From Fodinibius salinus (GTDB taxonomy: Bacteria; Bacteroidota; Rhodothermia; Balneolales; Balneolaceae), in the NCBI RefSeq assembly GCF_008124865.1, contig NZ_VNHY01000001.1, positions 62,001 to 126,000 on the forward strand: 64,000 bases of DNA, in the 5' to 3' direction. The position numbers and the translations under genes were made by a program. The notes under the pieces were generated by a model. That model was not told the DNA's origin and made no database searches. It worked only from the letters and a program-made list of their open reading frames with translations. This document shows positions 9,399 through 17,947 of the stretch, piece after piece (position 1 is the first letter of the stretch; the number at the start of each line of letters is the position of its first letter).

Positions 9399-11333
9399 TT
9401 ACTTTCTCAGTTCAAACGTTGTAGTCCGTTTGTTCCCTACCTTGTCAAAGGTTGTGATTTTAATATTCATTACGTTTGTGGGAGTAAAGTTCGGATGATA
9501 ATAGACAAACTGATTATCTTCGGGAGCATATTCTGGGATGCCCTCTTGCCCATTAACCGTAATTTTTGTTTTCTGATAGGCAATACCGGATAGGTTATCT
9601 TGTGCATCAATAAGGATAACCCAATGGCCATCGGGACGTTTTTTTAAACGTGGATTGTTTAACTTTGGGGGGATAGTATCGCTTTTTAGGACAAAAGTTC
9701 CCAGCGACTCGACTTCACCTTTTATGAATTTATCAGTAAAAGAGGTCGGAATCAGTTCCCATTTTTCATCTTCATCAAATCGATCGAGCTTATAGAAAGA
9801 AAAGCTAGAAGAGGTGGTAAGCATCGAGTCTTTGGGGAGATAGAATGTAAATGCCCCTTGCTGAGGAACAATCTCCGGGATTAGCTCAACAGAGATAGAA
9901 TCGCCTGATGCTTTTTGAACGGCCATCCCTACAGATACAGTGTCATAAAATGTATGTTTAGGAAATATGGCAAATGATTGTGTATCTGCTGAACGTAAAA
10001 AGGTTGTCATATTTGGAGTAATACGCCGAAATATGGTGGGTCCCGTGCCTTGGATATTCATGAACAACGGATCCTTATTTTGTAGTGGTAGAGTCCATCC
10101 GTTTTGGTGACGGCTGATATTATCACTGCTGTCTATGGTAATAGTAGTGGTAGAAAACTGCTGTTCTGAGAGTGTTACCCAATCGGGAAACCAACTCCAA
10201 GTATGGGAATTGGCCACAATACTGCCAGAAGCCGTTTTTCTTCCCGTGTTGGTTTTCTTTGCTGGGTTTGATGATTTTGCCAATACGGTTATTGAGAACG
10301 AAACACTGCTTCTGTTTCCAAAATAGTCTGCAGCTGTAATTGTTACCCGGTGCTTGCCCGGAGCAAGGTTGAGAATTCCGTTTTCACTGCTGGTAGTATA
10401 AAAGGGAAGGGTGTTACCGTTAGCCACAAACAACCGCTGATACCCTTCATCTTGTTTTTTTAACAGTGGATAGATACGATCAATGAACATCTGTCCGGTT
10501 TCCTGATACGAAAAACTGTCCATCTTGGCATGGAACATCTGTCGACCATCAACACGCATACCGAGTTCGTAAACAGCATAGGAATTGCGGACCCCATTGG
10601 ATTGATCAAACACATTAATTCCCAATCCCACGGGTCCTGTTATCCGTATATTCGAAGTTTGATACGAAGAGTTACCTCCCCACACATTTTGGGTATGGAT
10701 TTTATTGCTACCATTAATAGTCGAACGGTGAGAAAACGGTTCAACAGAAATGCCCGTAATTTGTGGAGCAATATTATCTTTGACTGATAGATTGGTCAAT
10801 AAAGGATTAAATGGCTTATGGTCGGGGGTTCGCAGCTCGAAATGCAAATGGGGCGGGCCAATGCCCGATGCACCACTGTAGCCGATTAGCTCTCCTTGTT
10901 TGATAGTTCGGTTTACCCAGCCACTGAATTGGTCTATTTCAAAACTGTAATTATTGGATATACGTACTGAGTCAGCAAAATGCTGAAGCTCATCATTAAA
11001 CGAGAGCAGGTGGGCATAGACGGAATATGACCCGTCTTTGTGTTTAAGATACAGTACCTTGCCGTAGCCACGGGGGCCAATGGTGATACGATCAACAATT
11101 CCGTCTCGGGTGGCATAGACTTCGTATCCACGGCGGCCCCAAGTTTTTAAATCTAGTGCGGCATGAAAGTGGGCAGTACGTGTTTCTCCGAAAGTTGATG
11201 TTAAGTAGTGGCTGGCATTGGTAGGCCAGAGGTATTCGGCTTTTGATGGATTAAAACTGGATTGTCCCAGCACCTTCGCAGATCCTCCGAAAAGGATGAA
11301 CAGTATTAGGATTGATGTTGGCAGGTGCTTCAT
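9399..11333 (-). CDS. Secreted M23 (LytM) family metallopeptidase
   Basis: The 644-residue protein has a signal peptide ending near VLGQ. An M23 domain covers residues about 35-175 with the metal and catalytic set complete: H57 and D61 (HFHAALD), H108 and H162/H164 (PPHLHF). The remaining 450 residues are beta-rich with repeated extracellular-domain character and no obvious anchor. M23 enzymes cut peptide cross-links in peptidoglycan, so a role in wall remodelling is likely. Its ATG overlaps the stop of the FAH-family gene upstream (4 bp), which indicates coupling. Confidence 0.85.
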   Translation of the reverse strand: MKHLPTSILILFILFGGSAKVLGQSSFNPSKAEYLWPTNASHYLTSTFGETRTAHFHAALDLKTWGRRGYEVYATRDGIVDRITIGPRGYGKVLYLKHKDGSYSVYAHLLSFNDELQHFADSVRISNNYSFEIDQFSGWVNRTIKQGELIGYSGASGIGPPHLHFELRTPDHKPFNPLLTNLSVKDNIAPQITGISVEPFSHRSTINGSNKIHTQNVWGGNSSYQTSNIRITGPVGLGINVFDQSNGVRNSYAVYELGMRVDGRQMFHAKMDSFSYQETGQMFIDRIYPLLKKQDEGYQRLFVANGNTLPFYTTSSENGILNLAPGKHRVTITAADYFGNRSSVSFSITVLAKSSNPAKKTNTGRKTASGSIVANSHTWSWFPDWVTLSEQQFSTTTITIDSSDNISRHQNGWTLPLQNKDPLFMNIQGTGPTIFRRITPNMTTFLRSADTQSFAIFPKHTFYDTVSVGMAVQKASGDSISVELIPEIVPQQGAFTFYLPKDSMLTTSSSFSFYKLDRFDEDEKWELIPTSFTDKFIKGEVESLGTFVLKSDTIPPKLNNPRLKKRPDGHWVILIDAQDNLSGIAYQKTKITVNGQEGIPEYAPEDNQFVYYHPNFTPTNVMNIKITTFDKVGNKRTTTFELRK

Positions 11334-11989
11334 GATCCACTGACCGTAACATTGAGTTGTACAAGATTATCGCCCAGTGTGGCCTGAATATCATCACCGG
11401 GTTGTATGGCTGAAACGCCCTTAGGCGTGCCTGTAAAAATAAGGTCACCCGGCTGTAACGTAAACATAGAGGAGAGGTAGCTGATTAATTTCGTTATCGA
11501 AACAATCATTAGCTCGGTATTATCGGATTGACGAATTTCTCCGTTAACGCTGAGTGTAAGATCTATATTCTGAGGGTTGGTAATTTTATTAGCGCGAACA
11601 AAGGAACTGATTGGGGCAAAGGTGTCAAATCCCTTTGCTATTGACCAAGGGTGACCAGCCTCTTTTGCCTCTTGTTGGATGTCTCGTGCCGTTACATCAA
11701 TACCAATTGCATATCCGTCTACATGCTGCAGGGCGCGTTTTTCGGAGATATTTTTACCTCCTTCACCAATTGCAGTTACCAGCTCAACTTCGTGATGCAC
11801 ATTATTACTTTGCTCGGGAATTTGAATAGTATCTCCGTCAGAAATAATGCTGCTGGTAGGTTTTAAAAAGACGAGGGGACAATCCGGCGGATTGTTGTTG
11901 AGCTCACGAGCATGTTCTACGTAGTTACGACCAATACAGAATATATTGGTAGCAGTAAGATGGGGCAATCCCGGTATGGTGGTTGACAT
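11330..11989 (-). CDS. Fumarylacetoacetate hydrolase family protein
   Basis: At 219 residues this is the short FAHD1/YcgM type. Metal ligands are E67 and E69 in HHEVEL and D98 in GIDVTARD. The block AKGFDTFAP and the C-terminal GDLIFTGTPKGV are canonical. Family members hydrolyse or decarboxylate acylpyruvates and oxaloacetate, or act in aromatic catabolism; the precise substrate cannot be assigned. The gene overlaps the M23 gene by 4 bp. Confidence 0.85.
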   Translation of the reverse strand: MSTTIPGLPHLTATNIFCIGRNYVEHARELNNNPPDCPLVFLKPTSSIISDGDTIQIPEQSNNVHHEVELVTAIGEGGKNISEKRALQHVDGYAIGIDVTARDIQQEAKEAGHPWSIAKGFDTFAPISSFVRANKITNPQNIDLTLSVNGEIRQSDNTELMIVSITKLISYLSSMFTLQPGDLIFTGTPKGVSAIQPGDDIQATLGDNLVQLNVTVSGS

Positions 11990-12005
11990 AATAATCAGAA
12001 TATAA

Positions 12006-12038
12006 AAAAGCCTTGGTCTTTGAAGAAACCAAGGCTTT
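12006..12038 (-). terminator. Terminator of the rplU-rpmA operon
   Basis: The stem AAAGCCTTGGT / ACCAAGGCTTT has a 10-base loop. On the minus strand it is followed by a T run, and it lies just past rpmA. Confidence 0.85.
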
Positions 12039-12060
12039 CAAAATATTGATAAAAAAGTTG

Positions 12061-12318
12061 TTATGCTTGTGGCTCTACATTTACAAATTTACGGCCATTT
12101 GCACGTGTGCGGAATACAACCTTGCCAGCTTCTTTGGCAAAAAGTGTGTCATCGCCACCACGACCAACATTTAGTCCTGGGTGGAACTTCGTGCCACGCT
12201 GTCGAACAATAATATGTCCGGCTTTGACCATCTCTCCGCCGTATTCCTTAACTCCCAGTCGTTTTGATATCGAATCGCGACCGTTCTTTGTTGAACCTTG
12301 ACCTTTCTTATGCGCCAT
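12061..12318 (-). CDS. rpmA: 50S ribosomal protein L27
   Basis: This 85-residue protein starts [16 protein letters not shown], the classic L27 N-terminus that reaches the peptidyl-transferase centre, and continues with GVKEYGGE and [10 protein letters not shown]. It has no cleavable N-terminal extension of the Firmicutes kind. It follows rplU by 20 bp in the standard order. Confidence 0.97.
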   Translation of the reverse strand: MAHKKGQGSTKNGRDSISKRLGVKEYGGEMVKAGHIIVRQRGTKFHPGLNVGRGGDDTLFAKEAGKVVFRTRANGRKFVNVEPQA

Positions 12319-12338
12319 AACGTTGTGTAATTTCTAAA

Positions 12339-12854
12339 TTATCCTTCTTGCTTACTTTCCCATGCATCCAAGACCGTTACACGATCTTCATCTTCGGGAA
12401 TGAATCCTTCTAAATCTTCAAGATCCGTATTATTAATATGCTTTATTGCTTCTTTGGCAAGCATATCGGTAGAAAGCTGTTGCTCGTCGCTTTCTTCGGT
12501 CTCTTCTTTTTGGGTAGAAGAAGAGCTTGAACTTGCAGATCCTGAGATAGAAATACTGTTAATTTCTATTTGAGACATCGGTTGTCGGTGTCCGCGCTTC
12601 TTTTGGTATCCTTTGCGGCGTTTCTTTTTAAAGACAATAACCTTGTCCGACTTTACATTATCAAGCAATGTTGCTTCAATAGAAGCTCCCTCAATAACGG
12701 GTTTGCCGATCGTTACGTCACCGTCATCATTGGTTAAAAAGACACGGTCGAATGTTAAGTCTTGGTCAACCTCGTCACTTTGCTTATCTACAAACAAGAC
12801 ATCGCCTTCAGAAACCCGATACTGATGCCCACCTATTTCAACTACTGCGTACAT
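12339..12854 (-). CDS. rplU: 50S ribosomal protein L21 with a long acidic C-terminal extension
   Basis: Residues 1-102 are a standard L21 (MYAVVEIGGHQYRV..., VIVFKKKRRKGYQKKRGHRQP). L21 normally ends there, at about 103 residues. Here another 65-70 residues follow: a serine run (about 105-113), a Glu-rich patch, and a helix-rich tail containing DLEDLEGFIPEDEDRVTVLDAW. The extension is in frame with no sign of a frameshift. It might contact another ribosomal or assembly factor, but that is speculation. Confidence 0.93.
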   Translation of the reverse strand: MYAVVEIGGHQYRVSEGDVLFVDKQSDEVDQDLTFDRVFLTNDDGDVTIGKPVIEGASIEATLLDNVKSDKVIVFKKKRRKGYQKKRGHRQPMSQIEINSISISGSASSSSSSTQKEETEESDEQQLSTDMLAKEAIKHINNTDLEDLEGFIPEDEDRVTVLDAWESKQEG

Positions 12855-13008
12855 CTAATTGTAATGATTTGTGGTTATAAAATACGTTTTCACAGAATGC
12901 CAAATATAAACTTTTCACCATCCAAAACAAAGTAAAAAAAGCTGATGAATTAAAGGATACAAAATTGTATCATGATAGCTGAAGAAAATCCTATTAAAAT
13001 TTAGTGCA

Positions 13009-13188
13009 ATGGATAAAGACTTACCAGATTTACACGAACAGGCTTTTATGTTTAAGAATACTAAACGTTTTCAACACGATGGGGGACGGGCATGGATTAA
13101 AGATTCACAGCTACACGAGGCCCGGAAAGATGGGAATGGAAAGCTAACGACGGTTACAGAGAAAAAGGATGCGGCCCGCGTCGAATAA
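13009..13188 (+). CDS. Small hypothetical protein (59 aa)
   Basis: This short frame starts MDKDLPDLHEQAF and ends KKDAARVE. It is hydrophilic, with no signal peptide or cysteine. Codon use resembles its neighbours, and it fills the gap between rplU and the plus-strand cyclophilin gene 46 bp later. I do not recognise the family. The main doubt is its short length. Confidence 0.5.
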   Translation: MDKDLPDLHEQAFMFKNTKRFQHDGGRAWIKDSQLHEARKDGNGKLTTVTEKKDAARVE

Positions 13189-13234
13189 GCTGAAGATCAC
13201 AAGCCTTCCCTGTAATTAATGAGCGAGCTATTTT

Positions 13235-15301
13235 ATGAAATATGTTAAATTTCGGACATGGATTATACTGGTTACAGTAGTTTTAGCCGTGTTTTTTTTA
13301 CTGATGTATTCTGGCGGTGAGAGGGGAACATATAAAAGTGCACAACCGATTACTGATTCGGTACTCACCCAAACTTATCCTAACATATATGAGGCCATTT
13401 CGGAGCGGGATGGCTCATTGTTACAGCCGTACCTTACTCATAGCAACGATGAGGTGCGGGGACAGGCGTGGCGTGCTTTTGCCAATACATCGGTAGATTC
13501 ACTTGGGCCGTTTATTAATCTAGCCGTCCGGCAAAACACTGCTGTTTCGTGGTTTGGGATAAGTCAGCATGAAATGAATAAAGAACAGTTGCGCCGTTTG
13601 GAACAGCGCTGGAAAGAAAATCCCAATGAGCGACCCGGAATTTCAAGAGTGCTGGGACAGCAAGGCGACCAGAAAAGTCTGCAGTTATTTTTACAATATT
13701 CGGACTCTACAAATTTCGAAAGTAAATATCATTTAGCCTTGGCTGTCGGCCGATTGGTTGCTCAGTTTGATCTTACAGCTGACCAACAGTTAAAAGTGGT
13801 ACAGCGTGCTTTTAATGCAAATGAAGATAAGACAACACGGGCTTATTTATATGGATGGTATCGCGGCGATGCTTCTCGATTGAATCCGGTAGTCCAAGAT
13901 ACACTCATGTCGCGCTGGCAGGTACTTGGAAGGGGACTAAGCCCCGAAATTGAACAGTATATCAATAAGATGATGCCGAAGCGTACCACTTCTGAATTGG
14001 CAATCTTTTATAACGGAGAACAACGGCTGGACAGTGAGGTACAACTGTCGATAGAATTGGCAAAATCAATTGGTGAAGTTAAGCTTACAGATCAGAATTC
14101 ATTAGCAGCAAAAATGCTGTTAACCAATGCTAATACGCATGTTCAAGTACAGACACTAAAAAGCTTAAATGGAAAGCTTGATCGGAATGATGGTCTATAT
14201 AATTATATTACCGGTACGATGCTTACGAATGCACAGCTTGCTGATCCTGTATGGCTGCAGGCGCTTGCGACCTCGGTTAATATTGATAGCGTTCTTGCGG
14301 ATAAATATACAGATCGTTTAGGCTCCATTCCTCAAGAAAACAAGTATTTTACGCCGAAGGTATTGGCTGTTTATGAAAAAGCTAAGGGTCCTGATGCTTA
14401 TTTAAACAAAATTGAAGAACTTGTGGGGAGCGATACCCTCAAAACGATGTATGCCCTGCAGAGCATGAACCGGTATTGGCAAAAATTGTCTGGTCAAGAG
14501 CAGGCCGAACCGCATATAAAGCAGGTTCGAAGTATCGTTTTTGATGCACTCGAAATGGGCGATCGCGGAGTAGCATATATGACACAGCCGTTGCTGGAAA
14601 ATAAACAATTATTTAGCAATGGAGATTTTGATCAGATAAATAATGTATTATCATACTTTTCTTTACCGGCAGATGTTGAAGTATATCAGGTTTTTGGGTC
14701 CTTATATTATGATCGATTCAGGGAGCAGGCGCGTCCCGTTATTGATTCGCTGGCTGCCCAAAATTATGCTCCACTGAACCGCTCGCTGTCTGATGCAGGT
14801 TGGGATGTAGAAGTACCGGAAACGGTTGAACCCAATTTTCGAATGCCTAACTGGGATAGATTATGGGAGCTTGGCCGCCATCCTGTCTGGACCCTGAAAA
14901 CAGAAAAGGGAAATATTTCTATCGAGATGAATACATTGAGTGCCCCAGCGACGGTATCTATGATCGACAGTTTGAGCAGGGCTGGAGCTTACGATGGTGT
15001 ACCATTTCATCGTGTGGTACCGAATTTTGTGATTCAAGGTGGAGATATTGAACGTAAAGATGGTTTTGGCGGGCCTGAGTTTGTTATTCCTACAGAAGCT
15101 TCAGCTCAAGGGTTTGTGCGTGGAGCAACGGGTATTGCCAGTGCAGGTACCGATACCGAAGGGAGCCAGTATTTTGTTATGCACCAGTGGAAACCGCATC
15201 TCAACGGTAGCTATACGCGTTTTGGTAAGGTTGTTGATGGAATGGATGTTGTAGATAATATTACCATTGGAGATAAAGTGTTGTCGACAACTTGGTACTA
15301 A
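13235..15301 (+). CDS. Membrane-anchored HEAT-like repeat protein with C-terminal cyclophilin domain
   Basis: The protein has 688 residues with one N-terminal transmembrane segment (about 9-26). A long helical middle (about 45-540) has a HEAT-like pattern (THSNDEVRGQAWRAFAN). Residues about 545-688 are a cyclophilin-type peptidyl-prolyl isomerase with FHRVVPNFVIQGGD, ASAGTDTEGSQYFVM and TRFGKVVDGMDVVD. The domain order suggests a periplasm-facing folding factor that docks substrates on the helical array (inference). It has no operon partner apart from the small gene upstream. Confidence 0.8.
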   Translation: MKYVKFRTWIILVTVVLAVFFLLMYSGGERGTYKSAQPITDSVLTQTYPNIYEAISERDGSLLQPYLTHSNDEVRGQAWRAFANTSVDSLGPFINLAVRQNTAVSWFGISQHEMNKEQLRRLEQRWKENPNERPGISRVLGQQGDQKSLQLFLQYSDSTNFESKYHLALAVGRLVAQFDLTADQQLKVVQRAFNANEDKTTRAYLYGWYRGDASRLNPVVQDTLMSRWQVLGRGLSPEIEQYINKMMPKRTTSELAIFYNGEQRLDSEVQLSIELAKSIGEVKLTDQNSLAAKMLLTNANTHVQVQTLKSLNGKLDRNDGLYNYITGTMLTNAQLADPVWLQALATSVNIDSVLADKYTDRLGSIPQENKYFTPKVLAVYEKAKGPDAYLNKIEELVGSDTLKTMYALQSMNRYWQKLSGQEQAEPHIKQVRSIVFDALEMGDRGVAYMTQPLLENKQLFSNGDFDQINNVLSYFSLPADVEVYQVFGSLYYDRFREQARPVIDSLAAQNYAPLNRSLSDAGWDVEVPETVEPNFRMPNWDRLWELGRHPVWTLKTEKGNISIEMNTLSAPATVSMIDSLSRAGAYDGVPFHRVVPNFVIQGGDIERKDGFGGPEFVIPTEASAQGFVRGATGIASAGTDTEGSQYFVMHQWKPHLNGSYTRFGKVVDGMDVVDNITIGDKVLSTTWY

Positions 15302-15370
15302 GGTTAGTTAATAAAAAATGGCAGCAAGGAACCTATCCTTAATTATGAATTCAAAAATGAGTTTCTTTAT

Positions 15371-15392
15371 ATTAAGATGATGTTGTCTGAAA
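15371..15392 (+). promoter_or_regulatory. Putative Rrf2 operator, site 1 (upstream of Rrf2 gene A)
   Basis: ATTAAGA-N8-TCTGAAA, 18 bp ahead of the regulator's ATG. It fits the 7-8-7 pattern shared with sites at 22254, 22927, 31920, 39824, 51012 and 58384. It implies autoregulation. Confidence 0.55.
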
Positions 15393-15410
15393 TATTAAAC
15401 GGTATGTTTT

Positions 15411-15863
15411 ATGCTTTTTTCTAAGTCTTGTGTTTATGGGTTACGAGCAACGCTTTTTTTAGCATCAAAAGAGGATGAGGAGCACACCTCCATACGTGAG
15501 TTGAGCGAAGAACTTGATATTTCTTTTCATTTCTTAACCAAAATTCTACAGCAGCTTACAGAAGTAGATCTGTTGGAATCTAAGAAAGGACCCAAGGGCG
15601 GAGTTCGTTTGACAAAGCCAGCTGAAGAAATATCATTATTAGATATAGTAGTAGCTATAGACGGTGATGAGTTATTTAAAGAATGTGTGTTGGGCTTACC
15701 TGGTTGTGGGATAGATAAACCGTGTCCGTTACATAGTATTTGGGCAGAAAATCGTGATGATATTCAAAAGATGCTGGAAACACAGACTCTGCTGGATATG
15801 GCTGAGAAGGGAAAACAGCAAAATTTAAGAGTAACTGCTGACGGAAAATTTGAGTGGGGTTAA
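15411..15863 (+). CDS. Rrf2 family transcriptional regulator, NsrR/IscR-like (paralog A)
   Basis: This 150-residue protein has a winged-helix N-terminus (ISFHFLTKILQQL as recognition region, GPKGGVRL wing) and the three cluster cysteines of the family at C92, C99 and C105 (ECVLGLPGCG, KPCPLH). Rrf2 proteins with this triad bind an Fe-S cluster and sense NO (NsrR) or cluster status (IscR). It is strikingly similar to the protein encoded at 22288. Genomic context of NO and N2O genes favours NO sensing. A matching operator lies in its own promoter. Confidence 0.85.
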   Translation: MLFSKSCVYGLRATLFLASKEDEEHTSIRELSEELDISFHFLTKILQQLTEVDLLESKKGPKGGVRLTKPAEEISLLDIVVAIDGDELFKECVLGLPGCGIDKPCPLHSIWAENRDDIQKMLETQTLLDMAEKGKQQNLRVTADGKFEWG

Positions 15864-16075
15864 TTTTAAGTAGAATAGATTTAGCACTTTTCAAAACTAC
15901 TATTTGCAATTCACAAGACAATCCACCCATATACCTAACATTTGGAGATACTGATTTGAGCAGTTGTAATAATATTCAGATTGATGAGCACTGGATTTCG
16001 AAAAAAGAGTTGATGGAGCTCATTAATTTTGAAAAATACTTTAGAGCTGTTGCTTGGTTCTGATGAATAAATTTT

Positions 16076-17155
16076 GTGCTTATGCAGTCATTATTTTCTG
16101 ACCTCACGATTGTCGAGTTGGCCAGCGTGCTAGCTGGTCCGGCAGTGGGGAATTTCTTTTCTGAATTGGGGGCTGAAGTAATTAAGGTCGAAAATAAAAC
16201 AAATGGCGGTGATGTTACTCGACAGTGGCGCCAACCGAATGAAACTACTGAGGGTCCCTCGGCCTACTACTCTTCGGTCAATTGGAATAAGGAATCCGTG
16301 CTGTTGGATTTTACGGATGATACCGACATGCAAAAGGTCAGACAGCTTCTTCGGGACGCCGATATTGTTATAACCAATTTTAAGAAAGGTGATGACAAGA
16401 AATTCGACCTGACATATGAAGATTTAAAAACGTTAAAGCCATCGGTTATTCACGGAAAAATATCTGGTTTTGGAAGTGATAGTGATCGTCCGGCCTATGA
16501 TTTAATTCTGCAGGCCGAGACCGGTTTTATGTCGATGAACGGCCAACCAAAAAGCCCACCTACGAAGATGCCGCTTGCCCTTATTGATCTATTGGCTGCT
16601 CACCAGCTCAAAGAGGGTATTTTATGTGCATTGCTGAAACAGAAAGAAAATCCTAATCAGCCTTTTAATATAGAGGTTAGTTTATATGAAAGCGCGATAT
16701 CATCGCTTATTAATCAAGCTACTAATTGGTTAATGAATGGTAATATACCGCAACAGATAGGGTCAAAACATCCCAATATTGCGCCATATGGAGAGATCTT
16801 TACCACTATTGATGATTACTCTATTACTTTCGGCATCGGAAGCGACCGACAGTTTCGGGATTTGTGTAATATTTTAGATGCTGAGACTTTAGCAGAAGAT
16901 CCAAAATACGAAAGCAACGAAGGACGTGTTGAACATCGACAGGAATTAGCAGCGATTCTCCGGAATAAAATAGAACAGTTAAAAGGTGTCCCGCTGTTAA
17001 AGAAGTGCCGGTCTGAACTGGTGCCTGCTGCAGAAATAAAAAACGTTCAACAGGTTTTTGAAGGACAGAAAGCCCACAAAATGCTGCTCCGGGAGACAAT
17101 TGAGGGGCGTGAAACGGTACGTCCCCAAACGACCGTTTTTAATATTAGAAGCTAA
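16076..17155 (+). CDS. Family III CoA-transferase (CaiB/BaiF)
   Basis: The 359-residue protein starts with the family block LTIVELASVLAGPAVGNFFSELGAEVIKVE and has the conserved aspartate region YDLILQAETG, expected to carry the acyl-anhydride Asp, near residue 140. Family III enzymes move CoA between carboxylic acids. It is a little shorter than the usual 390-400 residues but has no visible break. Position 16082 offers a second in-frame ATG. The substrate is unknown. Confidence 0.85.
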   Translation: MLMQSLFSDLTIVELASVLAGPAVGNFFSELGAEVIKVENKTNGGDVTRQWRQPNETTEGPSAYYSSVNWNKESVLLDFTDDTDMQKVRQLLRDADIVITNFKKGDDKKFDLTYEDLKTLKPSVIHGKISGFGSDSDRPAYDLILQAETGFMSMNGQPKSPPTKMPLALIDLLAAHQLKEGILCALLKQKENPNQPFNIEVSLYESAISSLINQATNWLMNGNIPQQIGSKHPNIAPYGEIFTTIDDYSITFGIGSDRQFRDLCNILDAETLAEDPKYESNEGRVEHRQELAAILRNKIEQLKGVPLLKKCRSELVPAAEIKNVQQVFEGQKAHKMLLRETIEGRETVRPQTTVFNIRS

Positions 17156-17197
17156 CTTCTTTTCTCTTATACAGGACGTAATGTTGGTATTTAAATA

Positions 17198-17219
17198 TTT
17201 AGGACAATTAACTCTTTTA
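17198..17219 (+). promoter_or_regulatory. Weak Rrf2-type operator candidate upstream of Crp/Fnr gene A
   Basis: TTTAGGA-N8-TCTTTTA has the same 7-8-7 spacing and a CAATTAAC core resembling the CAAATTAC core at 39831. It deviates at several arm positions, so it is only a candidate. Confidence 0.25.
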
Positions 17220-17256
17220 TTATTATTTTAAGGTAATCCAAAGAAAACGTCCAAGT

Positions 17257-17880
17257 ATGAAGGTACCAACCGACCTTTCGTCTCTTACCGATACGCTGGA
17301 ATCAGATATGGACCTCAGTGATCTGGGGATTACCAAACAATTTGCGCCCGGTGAAACTATTGTGGCCGAGGATGCGCCCGTGCGAAGTATTCCTATTGTT
17401 ACAAAGGGAAGTATTAAGGTGTTGCAATCAGATGACACCTTTAAGGAAATGGTGCTTTACTATCTGCGTCCCGGTGAAACGTGCATTATGTCTTTTTTGG
17501 CAGGCTTATATCACGATACCAGCAAAGTGAAGGCGGTAGCCGAAGAGGAGTCGGAAGTACTGTTTATTCCGGTTGTTAAAATTCATAATCTCATTAAAGG
17601 GCATCCTGAATGGTTGAATTACATATTTCAGATTTATCACAAGCGTTTTGAGGAGTTGCTAGAAGTTGTGGATGCGGTAGCCTTCAAAAACATGGATGAA
17701 CGGCTACTTCAGTTTTTAGAGAAGCGTTGTGAAGTCATGGAAACGGACACGCTTTCCATGACACACGACCAGTTGGCCCAAGAGTTGGGAACGGCACGCG
17801 AAGTCATATCACGTTTGTTAAAGAAAATGGAGGCTGAGGGCCTTGTAGAGCTGGGTAGAAATAAAATTAGGCTTATGTGA
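17257..17880 (+). CDS. Crp/Fnr family transcriptional regulator (A)
   Basis: This 207-residue protein has a cyclic-nucleotide-binding-like beta roll (residues about 20-110) and a C-terminal helix-turn-helix (MTHDQLAQELGTAREVISRLLKKM, about 167-190). There is no N-terminal cysteine cluster of the FNR kind, and cAMP-contact residues are not conserved, so the effector is unknown; DNR/HcpR-like NO-responsive members have this build. A Crp-like palindrome overlaps its stop codon and precedes the thioredoxin gene. Confidence 0.85.
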   Translation: MKVPTDLSSLTDTLESDMDLSDLGITKQFAPGETIVAEDAPVRSIPIVTKGSIKVLQSDDTFKEMVLYYLRPGETCIMSFLAGLYHDTSKVKAVAEEESEVLFIPVVKIHNLIKGHPEWLNYIFQIYHKRFEELLEVVDAVAFKNMDERLLQFLEKRCEVMETDTLSMTHDQLAQELGTAREVISRLLKKMEAEGLVELGRNKIRLM

Positions 17881-17891
17881 CCTAAGTCACT
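17876..17891 (+). promoter_or_regulatory. Crp/Fnr-type operator candidate
   Basis: TGTGA-CCTAAG-TCACT matches 9 of 10 half-site positions of the classical TGTGA-N6-TCACA Crp box. It overlaps the stop codon of Crp/Fnr gene A and lies about 57 bp before the thioredoxin gene. A relative (GTTGA-CCTAGC-TCATT) lies behind the second Crp gene at 55371. Confidence 0.5.
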
Positions 17892-17947
17892 GACATTGGT
17901 ACTGCGGTGCTTTATTATAGTCTTCGAATGAGAAAAGAAGTGTAGTT

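Noticed and set aside
15854-16063. 69-aa frame between Rrf2 gene A and the CoA-transferase
   Set aside because: It starts inside the Rrf2 gene, has no recognisable domain and no ribosome-binding site. The last 40 codons (to KYFRAVAWF) might be a remnant, but support is too thin.
17896-17912. Sigma-54-like TTGGTACT...GTGCTT upstream of the thioredoxin gene
   Set aside because: The distance between GG and GC is 9 bases rather than 10, and the -12 element is incomplete.
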